A stretch of DNA of 64,000 bases from Areca catechu (lineage: Eukaryota; Streptophyta; Magnoliopsida; Arecales; Arecaceae): NCBI GenBank assembly GCA_021397845.1, contig CM038053.1, positions 147,458,041-147,522,040 on the forward strand, read 5' to 3'. Of the stretch, positions 21,949 to 32,748 are shown one piece after another. The translations under genes and the position numbers were made by a program. The stretch's first letter is position 1. Each line of letters starts with the position of its first letter. Below the pieces are notes generated by a model that made no database searches, was not told where the DNA came from, and saw only the letters and a list, made by a program, of their open reading frames with translations.

Positions 21949-22642
21949 CTTTGTTTTTCCACTATATATTCTCTTTTGCTTCTTCTTCTTCTTCTTTTTT
22001 TTGTAAAGTTCCCTAAATGAAATGAAAGTATCTTTCTTTTCTCTTCTTTCTTTCTTTGTGAATGGCATACCACGGAACATTGCGTAGTGTGGGCTCTCCA
22101 ATATGACAGCCATGTGATAAACTTGTAGAGCCATTTGGGATTTGCTGATGAGATGGGATTGATTAAGTCATCCTGTGAGGCATCTATTATTGACAAGGTG
22201 AGTGATTTAGACTCACTTCGGCATGTCTTCAGATTTACCATAGGGTAAGGCATCTAGGCCATCCTTGTACCTCTCTGTTGGAATTAAGGTAGGCTGATTA
22301 GGCCTGCCCTGGTGCATCTTTGGATTTACCGTAGGGTAAGTTGCATGAACTGTCCCTGCACCTTCTTTCAAAATTAAGGTAGGCTGATTAGGCCCGTCCC
22401 GGTGCATCTTCGGATTCACCGTAGGGTAGGTTATATAAACCATCCCTGCGCCTTTTATCATTTGGTAGCCTAATTAGGCTGTTCATTCGCTCGTCGGGCA
22501 TACTGATAAGGCGAGTGGATCAGGCTCACCTTTGCACTTTTGGTCGATTCCGTTGAACGGATCATTGAGACCATTGTTGCACCATCGAGATGGTGGGCTG
22601 TTTAGACTTGAACAGAGTTTCATGAAAATCTCTAAGGTATGT
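21949..22642 (-). other. Tat-B spacer after pol, with short tandem repeats
   Basis: Non-coding sequence between the antisense ORF and the end of Tat-B integrase. It contains a CTT/T-rich run at 21970-22005 and a tandem array of about 91 bp units at 22226-22470. No gene is seen. Confidence 0.55.
22226..22470. repeat. About 91-bp tandem repeat, 2.6 copies
   Basis: The landmark GATTTACC(A/G)TAGGGTA recurs at 22232, 22323 and 22413 (there GATTCACC). It is accompanied by AGGTAGGCTGATTAGGC, so the periods are 91 and 90 bp. Units differ at many positions, so the array is old. Confidence 0.8.
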
Positions 22643-23800
22643 TTATTGATAGTACTTGCAAAGGTTTTGTACATTCCAAGGTCGAGGCAGCATAATGCCA
22701 TCCAGGGTCTCGAGTCGATACATTCCTAAGCACACAATTTCTTTGATTTGGTATGGCCCTTCCCAGTTGAGGGAAAGTTTGCCCTGCTCCATTGGTTTGG
22801 ATATTTCGGTCCTTCGCAATACCATGTCCCTAGTGCGGAAGGTCTGCTCTTTCATCCTAGAGTTGTAATACTTGGCAACTTTTTGTTGATATGCTGTCAT
22901 TTTCATTTGAGCCTAGAGTTTGGTACTCGGTAGTAGATCCAAGCCTACCCTCCTGTGTTTGGAGTTCCCAGGCTCCTTATATTTGTCAATTCCTAGAGAA
23001 TGTAGGGTGATTTTGATAGGGAGGACTGCTTCGACACCGTATACTAGGTTGAATGGGGACTTGCTAATGGCCGTTCTTGGGGTCATCTAGTATGCCCAGA
23101 GAATGGAGGTTAGCTCCTCTACCCAAAGTCCCTTGGAATCATTCAATCATATCTTCAAACCATGGAGAATGGTCCAATTCATCACTTTAGCCTCCCCATT
23201 AGATTGCAGATGGTCGATCGATGTCAACCTGTGCTACACATGGTATAGAGCGCAGAAGTCTTTAAATTTGGGGTTGTTAAATTGCCTCCCATTGTTGTTA
23301 ATTATAGTATATGGAATTCTGAACTGGAATATGATAGAATTCTTGATGAAACTTTCAACTTTCCCCTCTATGATGTGAGCCACCGGTTCGGCCTCGACTC
23401 ACTTGGTAAAGTAGTTGATGGCGACGATGAGGAATTTCCTTTGCCCGGACGTTAGTGGGAATGGGCCAAGGATGTCCATGCCCCACTGGGCAAAGAGCCA
23501 GGGTACCGTCAGCTAAGTCAAATGGTTTGTTGGTTGTCTTTGGACATTGGCATACCTCTGCCATTAATCACATCTTCGGACAAAGTCGGCTGAGTCCTTT
23601 TGAATAGTGGGCCAGTAGTATCCCTGGCATATTATTTTATATGCCAGGGACCTGCCCTCCAGGTGATCTCCGCATAGTCGGCATCCAATGGTCCCAAACA
23701 CTTCAGCAAAGGCTGGGAGAACGATCTCCTATAGAGGGTTCCATCTAAAATGATGTATTGGGATGCCATCCAATGGGTCCTTTTGGCCTCTGCTTTGTCT
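22643..23800 (-). pseudogene. Tat-B integrase
   Basis: The C-terminal part is clear: MKMTAYQQKVAKYYNSRMK, FRTRDMVLRRTEI, and GKLSLNWEGPYQIKEIV with MYRLETLDG, the standard Tat integrase end. The core lies upstream in mixed frames, including a segment near 23380-23480 reading WGMDILGPFPLTSGQRKFL with the first catalytic Asp. Several frameshifts separate the pieces. Confidence 0.82.
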
Positions 23801-24880
23801 TCTGGTAGTGTACCCTCATTTAGAAATTAAGGATGGGATCAATCCAACTGGGTTCAGTCTCGATTTGGTGCACTTCCAAAGTTTCTTCGGCTATACTTGG
23901 AGCCTCAAGGTGTTCGATGAAGGTGCGATTGAGGGATTTCGGAGTGGTGGTGGCGAGCCTAGATAGTGCATCTACCCAGGAGTTCTTTGATCGGGGGACA
24001 TGAATGATCTCAAAAAGCTCTAGTTGAGAGGATAGGGCTTGCACCTTCTCTAGGTATTGGATCATCGTAGAGTCTCTAGCTTCAAACTTTTCTTCAACTT
24101 GGTTTACCACTAGCTGGGAATCCGAGAAGATTTGAAGTCTCTGAATCCCCAAGTTCTTGGTGATTCGGAGTCCTGCAAGTAAGGCTACATACTCGACCTG
24201 GTTGTTCAAAGCACGAAAGGAAAATCAGAGTGCGTACTCCACTGTGTGCCCATCTTATGTAGCTAGTATGAGACCCACTCTGCATCCAGCAGAGTTAGAG
24301 GCCCCATCTACATGGAGTACCCAGATGGACTCTGCATCCTTCGTAGTGACTCCTTCCTCTTCGGTTGGTTGTATCTCATCTTCGGACTCCAAGTGCACTC
24401 TGTTAAGAAGTCGGATAGCACCTATGCTTTTATAGCCAATCGGGGCTGGAAGCTGATGTCAAACTCACTTAACTTCATGGCCCATTTGGCTATCCTTTAC
24501 GAAGTGTCAGGACATCAAAGAACGACCATATGGGAATGGTCAGTCAAAACCACGACTACATGGATATAGAAATAAGGTCATAGTCGCTTTGCCATAATTA
24601 TCAAGGAGTAAATCAGCTTCTGCATCCTTGAGTACCTTACTTAGCATCATGCAAGACTTTGCTAATGTAGTAGATAGGCTTATGGGAGCCATCCTCCTCT
24701 CTTTGGACAAGGACCGAACTAATCGCTTCATCCATAGCAGAGAGTTACAGATAGAGTATTTCCCCCTCTTGAGGTTTGGAGAGCAAGGGTGGAGTCTCCA
24801 AGTATCTCTTCAACTCTTCAAAAGTAGTGCGGCAGTCCTCGATCCATTCGAAGCCTCGAGACTGTCGGAGTACCTTAAAG
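23801..24880 (-). pseudogene. Tat-B RNase H and archaeal-type RNase H
   Basis: The second RNase H is readable as NNQVEYVALLAGLRI, LQIFSDSQLVVNQV and a tail with VDALSRLATT. Upstream, in broken frames, is the first RNase H (near 24430-24870). The dual RNase H is diagnostic for the Tat lineage. Stops at both ends of each fragment show decay. Confidence 0.8.
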
Positions 24881-25620
24881 AAAGGGAGGCATTTCTCGAC
24901 CGACCAAGAGATGAATCTGCTCAAAGAGGCGATCCTCCCTGTCAGTTGCTGTACTTCTTTCTTGGAAGAAGGATGTCACATATCCCTAAGGGCCTGGATT
25001 TTCTCGGGGTTTGCCTCGATCCCTTATTTAGTAACGAGGAACCCCAAGAACTTGTCCGAAGTTACTCTGAAGGCACACTTCGTTGGGTTCAACTTCATAT
25101 GATGGCATCGTAGAGCACCAAACGACTCTTCCAGGTCCTGGATGTGGTCTTCTTTAAGGAGGCTTTTGACGATCATGTCGTTGACGTAGGCTTCCATGTT
25201 CCTCCCTAGTTGTTCTTTGAACACCTTAATAATCAGCCTTTGGAATGTTGTCCTAGCATTCTTCAGTCCAAATGGCATCATTTTATAGTAGTAAAGATCT
25301 TTGTTGGTGACGAAGGCTGTCTTTTCCTCATCCTGGGGATCCATTCGAATCTGGTTGTATCTAGAGAAGGCATCCATGAAGCTTAATAGCTGGTGGCTGG
25401 TGGTGGCATCAACCAGTTGATCAATCTTTGAAAGGGAAAAGCTATCTTTCGAGCAAGATTTGTTGAGATCTGTGTAGTCAATGCAGATCCTCCACTTACC
25501 ACTAGCCTTTTTCATCATTACCACGTTGGCCAGCCATTCGGGATAGTGCACTTCTCGAATGAATCCTGCCTTGATGAGCTTGTTTACTTCTTCGTCTATT
25601 GCCTTCTATCTTTTAGGGGC
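24881..25620 (-). pseudogene. Tat-B reverse transcriptase with altered active site
   Basis: A clean stretch of 175 codons contains WLANVVMMKKASGKWRICI, DYTDLNKSC, LLSFMDAFSRYNQIRM, MMPFGLKNARTTFQ and NMEAYVNDMIVKS. The catalytic box is Y-V-N-D instead of Y-V-D-D, which abolishes metal binding by one aspartate. It continues as LNPTKCAFRVTSDKFLGFLVT. It differs clearly from Tat-A RT, so the two are separate subfamilies. Confidence 0.9.
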
Positions 25621-26151
25621 GAAGCTCCTCTTCTTCTATCGAACTGGCTTGTATTCGGGGGTGACTTCCAATCGATGAGTAATCACTTCGGTTGGGATCC
25701 CAGGCATATTCAAGGCTGACTAGGCAAAAATATCAGTGTTATTTTTGAGAAAATAGATTAGCTTTGCCTTGGTTACCTCGTCGAGCATGCTTCCAATTTG
25801 CATGACTCTAGTGGGGTCCCCTTCAGTTAGTTGTACCGAGATAGTTCTTTCCATGGGTTTACCAAAATCTATGATTGGGTCCCTTAGATCTTATTGATCC
25901 CAAGTTATGGGATCGTTAAATTACCTGTCTTGAATCATCAAGCATTGTCATGCCATTTTCTGATCTCCCTTTGCTTCTCCGATGCCACTACTGATGGGAA
26001 AACGTACCAGGAGGTGATAAGTTGACACTATGGCCCAAAATTTGTTCAGGGTGGGCCATCCCAAGATCACGTTGTTGGTCGAGGGGGTTCGGACTACCGT
26101 GAGGTTAATTGGTAGTGTCTTCTATCAGGGTTCAGTGCCAAGGGTTACAGG
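25621..26151 (-). pseudogene. Tat-B protease-RT linker, cut by copia-1
   Basis: The region 25900-26151 reads on the - strand the conserved block after protease (VILGWPTLNKFWAIVSTYHL, then FPISSGIGEAKGDQ). The element is cut at 26151 by the copia-1 LTR. Its protease active site, gag and 5' LTR must lie beyond the right end of the window. Confidence 0.75.
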
Positions 26152-26482
26152 TGTTGACCCTCTAAGTGATTTTGATGATAATCAAACATTGGAGCATGTA
26201 TATTTATTTCTAACAATTCTTCAAGTGTTTTACAAGTTTTTGTAGGATGACTTAATTTATTCAAACTTCAACTCCTACACTATTATTTCTTGTTTGAGTT
26301 GTGTTGTAATGTATTTTTGCAAAGAAGAACCCAATGAAAAAGCTAAGAAAAAATTATGTATAAAGGGTTACTTCTGTGTGTGTGCGCCATGAAATTATTT
26401 TGAGTTGGTATGCTTGAAAATATAAAAAGTTGGTGAGAGTTTTTCTTTGAGTTGAAGTATAAAAATTCTAGAGAAGATACTC

Positions 26483-27000
26483 AAGCCGACTAGCATGATG
26501 AAGAGCCGACTCCACCTACTAGCACGCAGCAAGGATTCTGGAATGCAGCAATCCGAGCTGACTTGATGGAAAGTGAGCCAACTCCAGTGAATCTGAGTCG
26601 ACTGGAATTAGTCCGAGTCGACTCCTCCAGAGTCCAATTTTTGAAGATTTCTGAGAACAGTCAGGCGAGCCGACTTGAACCAGAAAGAGCTAACTCTACT
26701 AGACTTAATTTTGAAAGCCTGAAAAAGCAAGCCGACCCGAATTGCATCGAGCCGACTCTTCCAGAGTGAGGTTTTCTGAACTTGAGAAGAAAAGTCGACC
26801 AATGATCAAAAAAGCCAACTCTTCAAGTTCATGTTTTTCAAAGATTCAAGTTCGAGTCGACCCGAGCTACAAAGTGCCGACTTGCCCAGAGTAAAGTTTT
26901 GCGCCCTGAGACAAAGAGCTGACTGCACTGAAGATTTGGCGACTTGACCTCTCAACTCGAAGGATCCGAGCTGACTCGAAGGAATCCGAGCCGACTCGAA
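26483..27000. repeat. Dispersed GAGCCGACT-type motifs in copia-1 LTR
   Basis: About a dozen variants of (GA)GCCGACTCGA or GAGTCGACT occur every 20-60 bp. Similar clusters are at 51950-52305 and 61686-62040 in the copia-2 LTRs. Part of the array is open in one frame by chance, but no protein family is recognisable. Confidence 0.6.
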
Positions 27001-27430
27001 CATCATTTTCAGGTATCCAATGGCTAGTTCCAGAAATTATTTTTGAATGTCAAAAAGTGCTCCAACGGTCACAAGCCATTCTCCAATGGTCTACAATGGC
27101 TAGAACTACCTTGGAATGATAGAAGACCTTAAATTTGAAGGATTTGAACTTTCTTGAGGTAATCAATTAGAAAGTTCTTCAAAGAGAGAGAGCTATATTG
27201 AATATCTTACCTACCAATAGTAAAAGAGCACAAGAGCATTCAAGTCAGCCTTTAAGTCTTCACCAACTCAGATCTAAAGCTTGAAGCAACTTTGGGAAGA
27301 AGCAATTGAAGTAATTAAAGCTTATTCAAGTGCATTAAAGTGGACTTCCATCAAGCTGCACCAGAAACTATCCGACAAATTGAGTTTGTCATTTTTGTTG
27401 CATTTATTTCAATTCAATCTTTTGAATTGT

Positions 27431-27640
27431 TGGGTTATTGGTGAGCTCGGTTGAAAAACCAAATAGGTTCTTGGTGAGCCTTGATAGAAACTAAGTGTTG
27501 GGTTCTTGGTGATCCTGTGAGAACCAAGTTAGGTTTCTTTGGTGAGCCTATTTAAAACCAAAGGGTGTTGGGTTTTCTTTGGTGATCCCGTTAAAACAAA
27601 AGTGTAGATGTTTTGGATTGTGATCCTGCAAAACAATCCT
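27431..27640 (+). repeat. Tandem array of about six small hairpins near the LTR 3' end
   Basis: Each unit of 35-45 nt has an inverted repeat around a loop containing GTGA(G/T)CC. Clear stems are CTTGGT/ACCAAG (27505-27528), CTTTGGT/ACCAAAG (27537-27563) and GGATTGT/ACAATCC (27615-27639). Stem bases differ between units but stay complementary, as expected for RNA structure. The same array occurs in both copia-2 LTRs. It lies just upstream of the PBS in the likely R/U5 region. Confidence 0.7.
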
Positions 27641-27897
27641 ACTGTATTCGGGTTTGAATATAGTGGAAATTCCAAGTGGTATCTTGGGTAGTGGACGTAG
27701 GAGCTGGGTTGCTCCGAACCACTATAAATTTTGTGTGTTTGTGTTGTACTTCCTTGCTCTTATTTAGCTTCTACAATCTATCATCTTGTCACAGCACCTA
27801 CCACTTGCAAGGAATTTTTAATTGCACATAATCTTGCCTTAATTTTTTTTTAAATTTCCAATTCACCCCCTTCTTGAGTAGCCACCTAGGCAACAAC

Positions 27898-27909
27898 TGG
27901 TATCAGAGC
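27898..27909 (+). other. Primer-binding site of copia-1 (initiator Met tRNA)
   Basis: TGGTATCAGAGC, two bases after the LTR end CAACA, complementary to initiator methionine tRNA. Confidence 0.95.
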
Positions 27910-27940
27910 AGTGTCTCTGATCATACTAGAGTAAAGATTG

Positions 27941-28707
27941 ATGGCTCATCCCATGAGTACATCTTTGGTAGAAGGCCAGTCAACTAATAGACCTCCACTC
28001 TTCACAGGCACAAATTATTCCTATTGGAAAGCATGAATGAAAATCTATATTCAAGCTGTTGATTTTCAATTATGGAAGGTCATTCTTAAAGGGCCAAGTA
28101 TCCCCATGATCAAAGTTGATGGCATGGATGTCCCTAAGCTTGAAGAGGACTGGGATGAACACGACATGAAATTAGGGGAATTGAATGCCAAAGCAATGAA
28201 CTTGCTTTACTGTGCTTTGGATTCAAAGGAGTTTAATCAAATTTCCACTTGCTCTTCAGTAAAGAAAATTTGGGATAAACTTGAGGTGACCCATGAAGGA
28301 ACTTCACAAGTAAAACTTCAAAGATAAATCTTTTAGTGCATAATTATGAATTGTTTAAAATGGAGCCTAATGAAAGTATTTCTGCCATGTATACTAGATT
28401 TATAGTTATTATTAACGGTTTGAAAAGTCTTGGCAGAGTATACTAAAATGCTGATTTAGTACAAAAGATATTGAGATCACTTCTTGACAAATAAGACCCC
28501 AAAGTCACTGCCATCTAGGAAGCTAAAGATTTGAACATTCTATCAATGGATGAATTAATGGGATCTCTCATCACACACGAACTAGCCATGCAACATAAAA
28601 TGGATGATGATCAAAAAAAGAAGAAAACAATTGCATTCAAGGCTGCATTAGAATCAAAGGATGATGAAGAGACAGAAGATGACTCCTCCTCCTCCTCCGA
28701 AGATCTT
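27941..28707 (+). pseudogene. Copia-1 gag, first part
   Basis: It starts at ATG 27941 (MAHPMSTSLVEGQSTNRPPL, then FTGTNYSYWKA), the usual copia Gag N-terminus. A TGA at 28034 replaces an Arg codon seen in copia-2. The Gag core (WDEHDMKLGELNAKAMNLL, then KKIWDKLEVTHEG) is followed by a frameshift and stops between 28325 and 28531. It continues as EAKDLNILSMDELMGSLI and an acidic stretch. Element C cuts it at 28708, and the frame resumes at 40953. Confidence 0.88.
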
Positions 28708-29408
28708 TGGTGCAGACACCAAAGGCACCAGAATAAGGTAGAGGCTTCTCAACCCTCTGTGGATCACTTAATTGACATTCAAGTCCACTGTAATAAAGCT
28801 TATCTATTTTATTTGAGTCCTGTAATTAGTCAGCTCATGTTGAGCTAGTTCAGTTCAGTATTAGTCAGCTCATGTCGAGCTAATTTTATTTTTTTGAGTC
28901 CTATCCAAGCATATCGAAGACTCAAGACCACTTCATACAAGTGAAGACCAAGTCCAACCTAATTGAAGACATGGAAGTTGAGCTCAAATCCAACCCAACT
29001 TGAAGACCTGATGATCCCAGGAGGAGAAAATGAAAACAGGAACAAATCTGGAGCCATGTTCCAGCCAGAAGCAAATTGGGCCAGCCTAGGCCCAGGAAGA
29101 GGAATTAGGGCGCCACCTCTTAGGATTACCCTCATCTTGGTCGGCCACTTATGGTCAACCCCTTGGCTGACCAAGACAAGGAGAGGGAGTCCAAGTGTTT
29201 TAGGGATTTCTACCTAGGTTGCCTTATATTCCTAGTTAGGGTTTGAAAGGGAGAAGGAGTCCTATGTAAAGTCTAAAGTACCCTTACTTGGTGCCCAAGG
29301 TTAAGGTCTATTTAAGAGACCCTAGCCTCTTGTATGAAACTTGATTTTGATATATGAAATAAACCTTGAGTTCTTCTATTGCTTTGAGTGATTACCTTGC
29401 TGTGTGCA
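28708..29408 (+). repeat. Element C 5' LTR, left part
   Basis: It matches 39681-40381 of the 3' LTR. It starts TGGTGCAGACACCA and is broken at 29408 by element D. GTGCA at 29404-29408 is the duplicated target of D. It contains a TATTTAA-type promoter-like string near 29309. Confidence 0.93.
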
Positions 29409-30690
29409 TGATGCGGCACGCATATGATTAATGTTTTGAATATGGTGTTTGTAGAGCAATGAAACCTAATTATACTTAGCATTGTACTCATCTTAATAAG
29501 ATTTAAGGATTATATGAAACGGGACTATTACATGATTAGACACAACTCTAAAACTAAGAAGGAAGAAGATCTAGACAATAGGAGCTAATGATTGAGGACT
29601 TACCTTGATGAGTTTTCCAACCTTCCTATGATTCAAAACTTGAAACTACTGATGCTCTGGACAGGAGAACTTGGATAACAGTGATCAAAACCCTGGACTT
29701 GGGCTTCAGCTTGTTGGTTCATTGTCAAGGGGAACCCTGTTCACAACTCAAGGACTTCGAAGGACCCTGCAATGAAGATCAAAGTTAAGGTTGAAGGATG
29801 CAAACATAAAGAAGGGATGGGAGAACTTGTGAACAAAGAAAAGATAGTTGAGAAGATCTGGCCGACTCCAATGCCTTTGCCTTGAGCTTGGATGATGAAT
29901 TGATAGGGAAGAGAGTGGCTTTGGGCGTGGAAGAAGAAGATAGGAAAAATCTCAAACATAAAACTCAAGACAACTTCACTTCAAACTTCATTCATTTCCA
30001 AAATCCAATCCCTTTTACAATGGGGCGTCCAAGGCTTTTTAATAGCCTTACAAAACTTTTGAAATTTGAAAACTCCCCAAATTGTGGAGGATTACAAGGG
30101 AGGTTGGAGGATATAGGGCCTTGTTACATGGGATAAGGAGAAATTCATGGAGATTCTCCCCAAATTGTGGAGGATTACAAGGGAGGTTGGAGGATATGGG
30201 GCCTTGTTACATGGGATAAGGAGAAATTCATTGAGATTGGCTGGTTTCTTTGAATTTAAAATGCTTGGTCAATCGCCCCTTTAGGCGCCCATTTGAAGGT
30301 AATGTGGCTGATGATGTGGCATCCCTGGTGGCTGCTTTGTTGGCATGGTGATGTGGAATTCCAGCTTGGTGGACCAAGGTCTTGTTTTGGAAGCTCCAAG
30401 TGGTTTGGTGAACCTCAACTTGAAGTAGCTTGGACTTGATTTAAATAAACCTAATGGAACTCTAATTGAGTTCTTATTTGAACCCAGATTGAGATAGGAC
30501 ATAATTACAGGACTCGATTGGACATAATTACAGGATTCATGAAATTGAAACTAAGTAATTACAGGACTCTTGAAAGTAAATTGCCCTTTACAAGAAAAAA
30601 TTAACCTAGTGATCTTCGATCCAAAGTGGAATCAGGTTAACCTTATTTGAGTGGGGTTTTATTCTGCTTCTGCTTCTGGTGTCCACACCA
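29409..30690 (-). repeat. Element D 3' LTR
   Basis: 1282 bp, near-identical to 34666-35947. On the - strand it begins TGGTGTGGACACCA, a perfect 6-bp inverted repeat with GG centre, and ends TGCCGCATCA. It carries the natural end of ORF2 (stop near 30606) and an internal 83-bp duplication. Confidence 0.95.
30073..30238. repeat. 83-bp tandem duplication in the D LTR
   Basis: Two units begin CTCCCCAAATTGTGGAGG at 30073 and 30156. The 5' LTR has the same duplication at 35330 and 35413, but both units there read CTCCCTAAATTATGGAGG. Two linked substitutions are thus shared within each LTR and differ between LTRs. Confidence 0.85.
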
Positions 30691-30715
30691 ATTCTCCTGG
30701 GATGGGCAGAACTCG

Positions 30716-32049
30716 TGATGCGGCAAGCATATGATTAATGATTTGATTAGTGTATGTAGAGCAATGAAACCTAATTACACTAGCATTGTACTTATCATAA
30801 TAAGACTTAAGGATTATAAGAAATTGGACTTTTACTTGATTAGACACAATCCTAAACTAAGAAGGAAGAAGATCTAGACAATAGGGGCTAATGATTGTGG
30901 ACTTACCTTGATGAGCTTTCCAACCTTCTTTTGATTCATACCTTGAAACTACCAATGCTCAGAACTGAAGAACCTGGATAACAGAGATCAGAACCCTGGA
31001 CTTGGGGCTTCAGCTTGTTGGTTCTTTGTTAAGGTGAACCCAGCCCACAACTCAAAGACTTCGAAGGACCCTGCAATGAAGATCAAAGTTAAGGAAGAAG
31101 GATAGGAACATATAGAAGGGATGGGAGAGTTTATGAACTAAGAACAGAATTTTGAGAAGATCTGGCCGACTCCAATGCCTTCACTTGAGCTTGGAAGATG
31201 CTTTGCTAGGGAAAAAAAGAATGGCTTTGGCGTGGAGGAAGAGGATGGAAAACTTTCACATAAGAAAAAAATACAAGACAACTTCTACTTCCAAAATTTC
31301 AACTTCAATTTTCATTCATTCCCAAAATCAATCTCTTTTACAATGGGCATCCAAGGCTTTTAATAGCCTCACAAAGCTAGCTTTTGAAATTTAAAAACTC
31401 CCCAAATCGAGGAGGATTACAAGGGGGGTTGGAGGATTTGGTGGAGAGTTTGGAGGGATGTGGGGGGGGTTGGAGGATTTGGTGGAGGACTTGGAGGGAT
31501 GTGGCCAACCTCCTTGAATTTGAATCTTCCTTGTTGGCACCCAAAGGGTGATGAGGTGGCTGGTGAAGTGGCACCTGATGATGTGGCATGGTGAGGTGGT
31601 CTTCTACTTGGATAAGAATGACATGTGGCGCCCAGTGGTCCTAGTTGATGGTCCTTTTCTCTTGCTTGGTTGATGTGTCTTCTCTTCTGGTCAAATTCTG
31701 GGGTCTAGAATTTGAGTCTTGTTGCTGGCTTTCATGGCTTTAAGACTTGATTAGACTTAACTCAACTGAATTAGACTTAACTCAACTGAACTGACTTGAC
31801 TGACCTAGACTTTAAAACTTGAAATGGACTTACAAGAAATGAAATTTTAAAAGTAATTACAGGACTCAATAAACACTCTTGATTTGAAACTCAAAATTAA
31901 TTACAGGACTCTTGAAAATGAAATGACTCTTGAAAATAAAATATTTTTGAACTAAAGGATACAAGGTAACATAATTATCTTCGATCCAAATTGGGATAAG
32001 GCTAACCTTGTTGTAGTGAAGTTTCTTTCGGCTTCTGGTGTCCACACCA
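30716..32049 (-). repeat. Solo LTR of a D-related family
   Basis: 1334 bp, with TGGTGTGGACACCA at its - strand start and TGCCGCATCA at its end. It is related to but diverged from the D LTRs. ACTCG flanks it at 30711-30715 and 32050-32054, so it is a separate insertion whose internal part was lost by LTR-LTR recombination. It splits ORF2 of D. It holds its own tandem G-rich repeat at 31420-31505 (unit about 45 bp). Confidence 0.92.
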
Positions 32050-32054
32050 ACTCG

Positions 32055-32673
32055 ACCCAGTCGAGTATGGTTCAGTTTTTCCCTGGTAATGCTCGAACAA
32101 GTCTGGGTTAAGTTTTTGCAGGTCCTCTCGAGTAATCCAAGAGTTGTCGGACTCAGGTCGACCTTGCCATTGAACCAGGTATCGCTGATAGTCCTTATTC
32201 CTGGTAGTAATGGTCTTGTCATCCAGGATTCTCTCAATCCTCTCTCTCCGCTCAGGTAGGGTTGGTGGTGGACACTCGGAAATAAGTTCACTCTCAATGA
32301 AAGTTTCTGGCCCAAAAGGCTCACTAGGTATTAGTACTGGTTCTTTGTATTCTATTAGGTCTAAAACATTAAAGGTTGTACTGATACCCAAATTAGGTGG
32401 AAGTTCCAAAACATACGCATTAGGCCCTATTTTCTTTAAGATCTTGAAAGGTCCCGCTCCGTGGGCATGCAGCTTCTTTATGGTTCCAGAGGGGAACCGT
32501 TCAGGGTTGAGCCTAATCATCGCATAATCCCCTTCACAGAATTCTTTAGCCCTCTTATGTGAATCAGCTAAATGTTTGTAAGTCTCATTGCTCAGTTTGA
32601 TCTTATTACTGATTTCTTTATACAAATTTGTGACATGCTGCGCGAAAGATTTAGCAGACTCAGAAATTTACAC
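32055..32673 (-). CDS. Element D ORF2: integrase GPF region plus chromodomain
   Basis: Open from about 32673, with Met at 32625. Residues 57-77 carry the GPF motif (GAGPFKILKKIGPNAYVLELP). Residues 131-181 form a chromodomain (YLVQWQGRPESDNSWI). It is closest in plan to the C-terminal 217 residues of chromovirus G. The solo LTR at 30716-32049 separates the last residues, which originally ran into the D 3' LTR. The frame that enters the solo LTR to 32002 is accidental. With no polymerase in the element, retention of an open chromodomain ORF is notable. Confidence 0.85.
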
Positions 32674-32748
32674 AAGCACTTACAAAATGCAGACTGAACT
32701 AGGCATCCTTATTGAGAGGAATTTTATTGGACTTTCTAGGACCTAAAC

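Larger units (their letters stand above)
26152..27895 (+). repeat. Copia-1 5' LTR
   Basis: 1744 bp, starting TGTTGACCC and ending GGCAACA, an inverted terminal TGTTG/CAACA. It is related along its length to the copia-2 LTRs but diverged. It contains many short CCGACT-type motifs (26483-27000) and a hairpin array (27431-27640). The adjoining Tat-B bases are ACAGG; the partner duplication is outside the window. Confidence 0.92.

Noticed and set aside
24628..25113. 161-codon + strand ORF
   Set aside because: It is the exact antisense of Tat-B RT and RNase H, whose reading frame on the other strand matches the family.
26563..26769. 68-codon ORF in copia-1 LTR
   Set aside because: It is made by the repeated CCGACT motifs. 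The corresponding LTR regions of copia-2 do not keep this frame.
29882..30136. 84-codon ORF repeated at 35139-35393
   Set aside because: Both lie in the paired LTRs of element D, so the repetition is expected. No known protein family.
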